From the NCBI RefSeq assembly GCF_023051105.1, contig NZ_JALKIL010000045.1, forward strand, positions 1 through 39,534: a stretch of 39,534 nucleotides of DNA. The letters are read 5' to 3'. The DNA comes from Anaerobiospirillum sp. NML120449 (GTDB taxonomy: Bacteria > Pseudomonadota > Gammaproteobacteria > Enterobacterales > Succinivibrionaceae). How positions within the stretch are numbered: the first letter of the stretch is position 1; every line of letters starts with the position of its first letter. The notes beneath the pieces are model-generated. The model made no database searches and was not told the origin of the DNA. It saw only the letters and a list, made by a program, of their open reading frames with translations. Shown one piece after another: positions 36,774 through 39,534 of this stretch. Position numbers and translations under genes: made by a program.

Positions 36774-37877
36774 ATGATTGTGAATATTCTAGTCAAGAGC
36801 CTGCGCTCTTTTCTAATCGTAACTGGCACCCTGTGCATTGGTTTAACGTCAGCCATATCCGCCGCTAATGCTCAAGAATCCCTTGAACAGGCTCAACCCT
36901 CAGACAATCAGTATATTACGCAGGACAGCACCGCTCTGAGTACAACAGAGTCAATTCCAGATTCAAGTGCTGAACTTGCTGCCTCCCTGGCCTCAGGAGG
37001 AAAAGACCTGCTGGCTCTGGTAGCTGCTTCAAGCCCTGATGATCTCGCTGCCGGTCTTAAGGAGCCACCAGCTGTGGTACATATGCCGGCATCAACCCTC
37101 ATCCCTGTATCAAAGGGCAGCCGCAGCAAACGTCATGGCTCTCAGCCACTTGCCAATGTTGAACTGTCTGTGGCTTTCTCAATTGCTCCGCCTTTCGTTA
37201 TAGTTAACCGTAACTTCACTGATCTTGACGGTATCGACGTTGACATAGTGCGCGAGCTTCAAAAACGTACAGGCTTTAAACTCAAGAGCAACCGCTTTGA
37301 TCTGGTGAACTTTGGTCAAATGATGGATATGGCCAAAGAAGGCAGAATTGACATCAGTGGCGGTGCAATCTCCCTTACAGAAGAGAGAGGCCGTATCTTT
37401 GAGCTGGTAGGTCCTACAGTATCTTCATCTTCAGTAGTAGTGATGCGCAACGGTTCCACTGCCAGCACCCTCAATGACCTCAATGGCAAGAGTATTGCCG
37501 CCGAGGAAGGTACTGTAGCTGGAGATTATATCCCTGAGGGTTCTGGCATTCACGTTACCATGCATGGTACCCCTACCAACTTCATGGCATTTTACCGTGT
37601 GGCAGCAAACCTTTCTGATGCCATGATTACTGACGGACCTGTAGCATACGATTATGTCAGGAACTGGCATGGCGCCCGACTCAAGATTGCCTTTGCACTG
37701 CCTGACTCTGAAGGACAGATGGGTCTTATCATGAAAAAAGGAACCCGTGCCACAGAAGTTCTGGTAGATACCTACCATGACATGCTTGAGGACGGAACTG
37801 TCAGAAAGATCCTGCTCAAATACTTTAATGAAAAAGATGCTGAGCAGATTGCACATTTCAAGATCATGGCTCCTTAA
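36774..37877 (+). CDS. Periplasmic solute-binding protein, family 3, with long N-terminal linker
   Basis: Paralogue of the protein at 30757, 367 aa. A signal peptide (hydrophobic to about residue 31, ending near ANA) is followed by a ~95-residue Ser/Ala/Asp-rich linker, then the binding domain from about residue 128. The domain keeps the family pattern: IAPPFVIVNRNFTDLDGIDVDIVRELQKRTGF, DISGGAISLTEERG and LNDLNGKSIAAEEGTVAGDYIP. The two proteins share many identical stretches, for example GGAISL and LKIAF. No transporter genes are nearby. Start choice: GGAG ends only 2 nt before the ATG at 36774 but 8 nt before a GTG at 36780, so the GTG (two codons later) may be the true start. Ligand unknown. 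Confidence 0.9.
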   Translation: MIVNILVKSLRSFLIVTGTLCIGLTSAISAANAQESLEQAQPSDNQYITQDSTALSTTESIPDSSAELAASLASGGKDLLALVAASSPDDLAAGLKEPPAVVHMPASTLIPVSKGSRSKRHGSQPLANVELSVAFSIAPPFVIVNRNFTDLDGIDVDIVRELQKRTGFKLKSNRFDLVNFGQMMDMAKEGRIDISGGAISLTEERGRIFELVGPTVSSSSVVVMRNGSTASTLNDLNGKSIAAEEGTVAGDYIPEGSGIHVTMHGTPTNFMAFYRVAANLSDAMITDGPVAYDYVRNWHGARLKIAFALPDSEGQMGLIMKKGTRATEVLVDTYHDMLEDGTVRKILLKYFNEKDAEQIAHFKIMAP

Positions 37878-37958
37878 GAGCCTTCAGCACATCTGCCTGC
37901 AACAGGCGATGTCGGCACCACAGCTTGCTGACTTAACATAGTCAGATGCCATATTTAC

Positions 37959-37980
37959 CAGCCCGGACATTTCCGGGCTG
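37959..37980 (+). terminator. Hairpin after the second solute-binding protein gene
   Basis: CAGCCCGGA (37959-37967) pairs perfectly with TCCGGGCTG (37972-37980), 4-nt loop, about 80 nt after the stop codon. No T run follows, so it may be only an mRNA-stabilising hairpin or a weak terminator. Confidence 0.45.
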
Positions 37981-38219
37981 ACTGCGTCATTGCTGCTATG
38001 CTGCTTTGTCTGCCCCACCTGTCTTTAATATCAGCAGGCAGCTTTAACCACTCCTCTGCAACCATATCTCAAAGCCCTCCAGATATCCCTTTCCTGCCTG
38101 ACTAAGCCGCTTTCATACGGCCATGGCAAGGCACGACATATTAATCCCTATAACCTTATGTAAAGCGACAGTCAAAGCCGCCTTATGAGCCCTGTCCTGA
38201 AATGCAATGATGCTCATTT

Positions 38220-38450
38220 TCCAGTGCATTGCACTGCCGTGCTGTGCACCTTCACTAATTACCTCTGCCTGTTCATATCCAGGAATTTCCTTCCTTTCAG
38301 ATGCACTGCCCAGTCATGCACATTGCTAATGACCTCTGTATGTTCATATCCCGGAATTTCCTGCCTTTCAGATGCAATGCCCAGCCGTGCACCTTCACTA
38401 ACTTACATCTGCCTGTCGATATCCCGGACTTTTCTGTCTTTCAGATGCAT
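38220..38450 (+). repeat. Three degenerate tandem repeats of about 72 bp
   Basis: The landmarks GTTCATATCC (38271, 38342; variant GTCGATATCC at 38415) and CAGATGCA (38298, 38369, 38442) recur with steps of 71 and 73 bp. Units also share TTTCCTTCCTTTCAG-like and CTGCCCAG-like segments. The plus-strand frame through them has no Shine-Dalgarno. Confidence 0.75.
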
Positions 38451-39464
38451 TGACTGCTGTTGTCCTTTTGTAACCTTATAACAGAGAAATGATCACTGTC
38501 ATTAAGGAAAGTCTTACCCCCACAGCGGCATGAGGTCAGGCGCTTATGGGGCCAGTGCGTACATGAAGCTATGACGTGCATGAGGCCTCACATCGTACAG
38601 CATTATAATGTGTGGCAGCACTGTGATGCTGATTTTACATGTCAGTCAGAAACAGGACGGACTTAAAGATAAATGGTTTTATACAGCATGTTCTGGAACC
38701 TGATGTAGGATATGTTCTTCGCAGCTTTGCTGATATGACAGTTTGAATGTCAGCGGTTATGAAGACTGGCCATCTGATTCACGGGCGTTGACAGCTGCAG
38801 GTCAGGTGACGGCGGCACAGGACGCTGCTGATGTCATGTTAGCAACGGATCACCGTGCATGACGTGCATGATGCGCATAAGCTCGAATGTACATTGCAGA
38901 GCAGTGCGGTGCGGTGCAGCGCAGTGCATTGCAGTGCAGCGCAGTTCATTACCTGCAGGACTGCATATACCTCTTGTCTGGTGCAGCTACAAAATGGCTT
39001 TCATTTGAGCTTTAATGACTGTTTGAATATCGCAAGGGGGAGCATCGATAATTATTGCCGTAATATCGTCATACCTTGCCGCAGTGATGCGTCGCCCTGG
39101 AAGCTGCTGCCATTACCACAGAATTATGTAAAAGCACTTATCCATAAAATAACGGGCTGCAATGCTTTTATCTGTTAAAATGTTCTACCGTGATGCAAAC
39201 ATGCACACTTCTTGCACTGTATTGTGCGGCAAGGCATTTCGTACTTTGAACAGACACTGTTAAAGTCGAGGAAAATATTAACTTTTCTATCTGTATGCCT
39301 TAGCTGCCGTAGAGCTGACTCCCTCTGCTGACAGGCTAAAGCCCGGAGGGTAATTAAGACAGACTTAAAGTCTGTATTGTTGAGTGCTACGGTTTTTATC
39401 AAGTGGCTACGGCGAAATTATGAATGACATGGTTCAAAAATCAAAAAAATAGTTCATAAATACC

Positions 39465-39491
39465 TTGACAAATCAAAAATATTGATAATTT
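39465..39491 (+). promoter_or_regulatory. Possible promoter at the right edge
   Basis: A perfect TTGACA at 39465-39470 is followed by TAATTT (39486-39491) after only 15 bp, in a very AT-rich stretch. It may drive a gene beyond the window. Confidence 0.3.
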
Positions 39492-39534
39492 TCAGGCATA
39501 GAACTTGCTGAAATTGGCTTAAATAAGCTATTTG

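Larger units (their letters stand above)
37981..39534. other. Right-end intergenic stretch
   Basis: No convincing gene. It contains the ~72-bp repeats (38220-38450), a GCAGT/GCGGT-rich low-complexity stretch at 38893-38945, and an AT-rich right edge with a possible promoter. Confidence 0.5.

Noticed and set aside
1..39534. tRNA or rRNA genes
   Set aside because: I scanned for TPsiC-arm-like and CCA-ending cloverleaf patterns and for rRNA landmarks and saw none that fold convincingly; a covariance search would be needed to be sure.

Overview
The window looks like chromosomal DNA of a Gram-negative bacterium, most likely a gammaproteobacterium. The best pointer is a penicillin-binding protein 1C gene (pbpC) lying directly downstream, on the same strand, of a bacterial alpha-2-macroglobulin gene, the arrangement known from Escherichia coli. 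Low gene density, many minisatellites and Ala/Ser/Gly-rich insertions in the proteins would fit a gut lineage such as Succinivibrionaceae. That family-level guess is inference only.

Layout. 1-1.9 kb: no convincing gene; an array of evenly spaced DnaA-box-like 9-mers. 1.9-14.2 kb, all minus strand: a type III restriction-modification island. In transcription order it holds a small unknown protein (14095), three tandem mod methyltransferase genes (mod3, mod2, mod1), one res helicase/endonuclease gene and an unknown 215-aa protein (2555). 15.0-25.9 kb, minus strand: the alpha-2-macroglobulin gene followed by a very long pbpC. 25.9-30.8 kb: about 4.8 kb without a convincing gene, holding 31-bp and 18-bp tandem repeats, a weak possible transposase remnant and a candidate small RNA with a strong intrinsic terminator. 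30.8-39.5 kb: two unlinked paralogous periplasmic solute-binding proteins (plus strand), an acidic 201-aa protein (minus strand), a possible 54-aa membrane peptide and more minisatellites.

The most interesting part is the leader of the three mod genes. Each copy has its own similar promoter, then a short upstream reading frame with a Shine-Dalgarno-like AGGG. This frame ends in a homopolymeric G tract (7, 7 and 11 G). About 40 nt further on, a perfect hairpin covers the Shine-Dalgarno and start codon of mod. Tract length sets where the short frame ends. In two of three phases it stops early. In the third it reads through the hairpin and overlaps the mod start codon. This suggests phase-variable translational coupling of three methyltransferases of differing recognition domain that share one nuclease, a possible phasevarion switched in the leader rather than in the mod coding sequence. 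In this sequence all three copies are in non-coupling phases, each one base away from the coupling phase.
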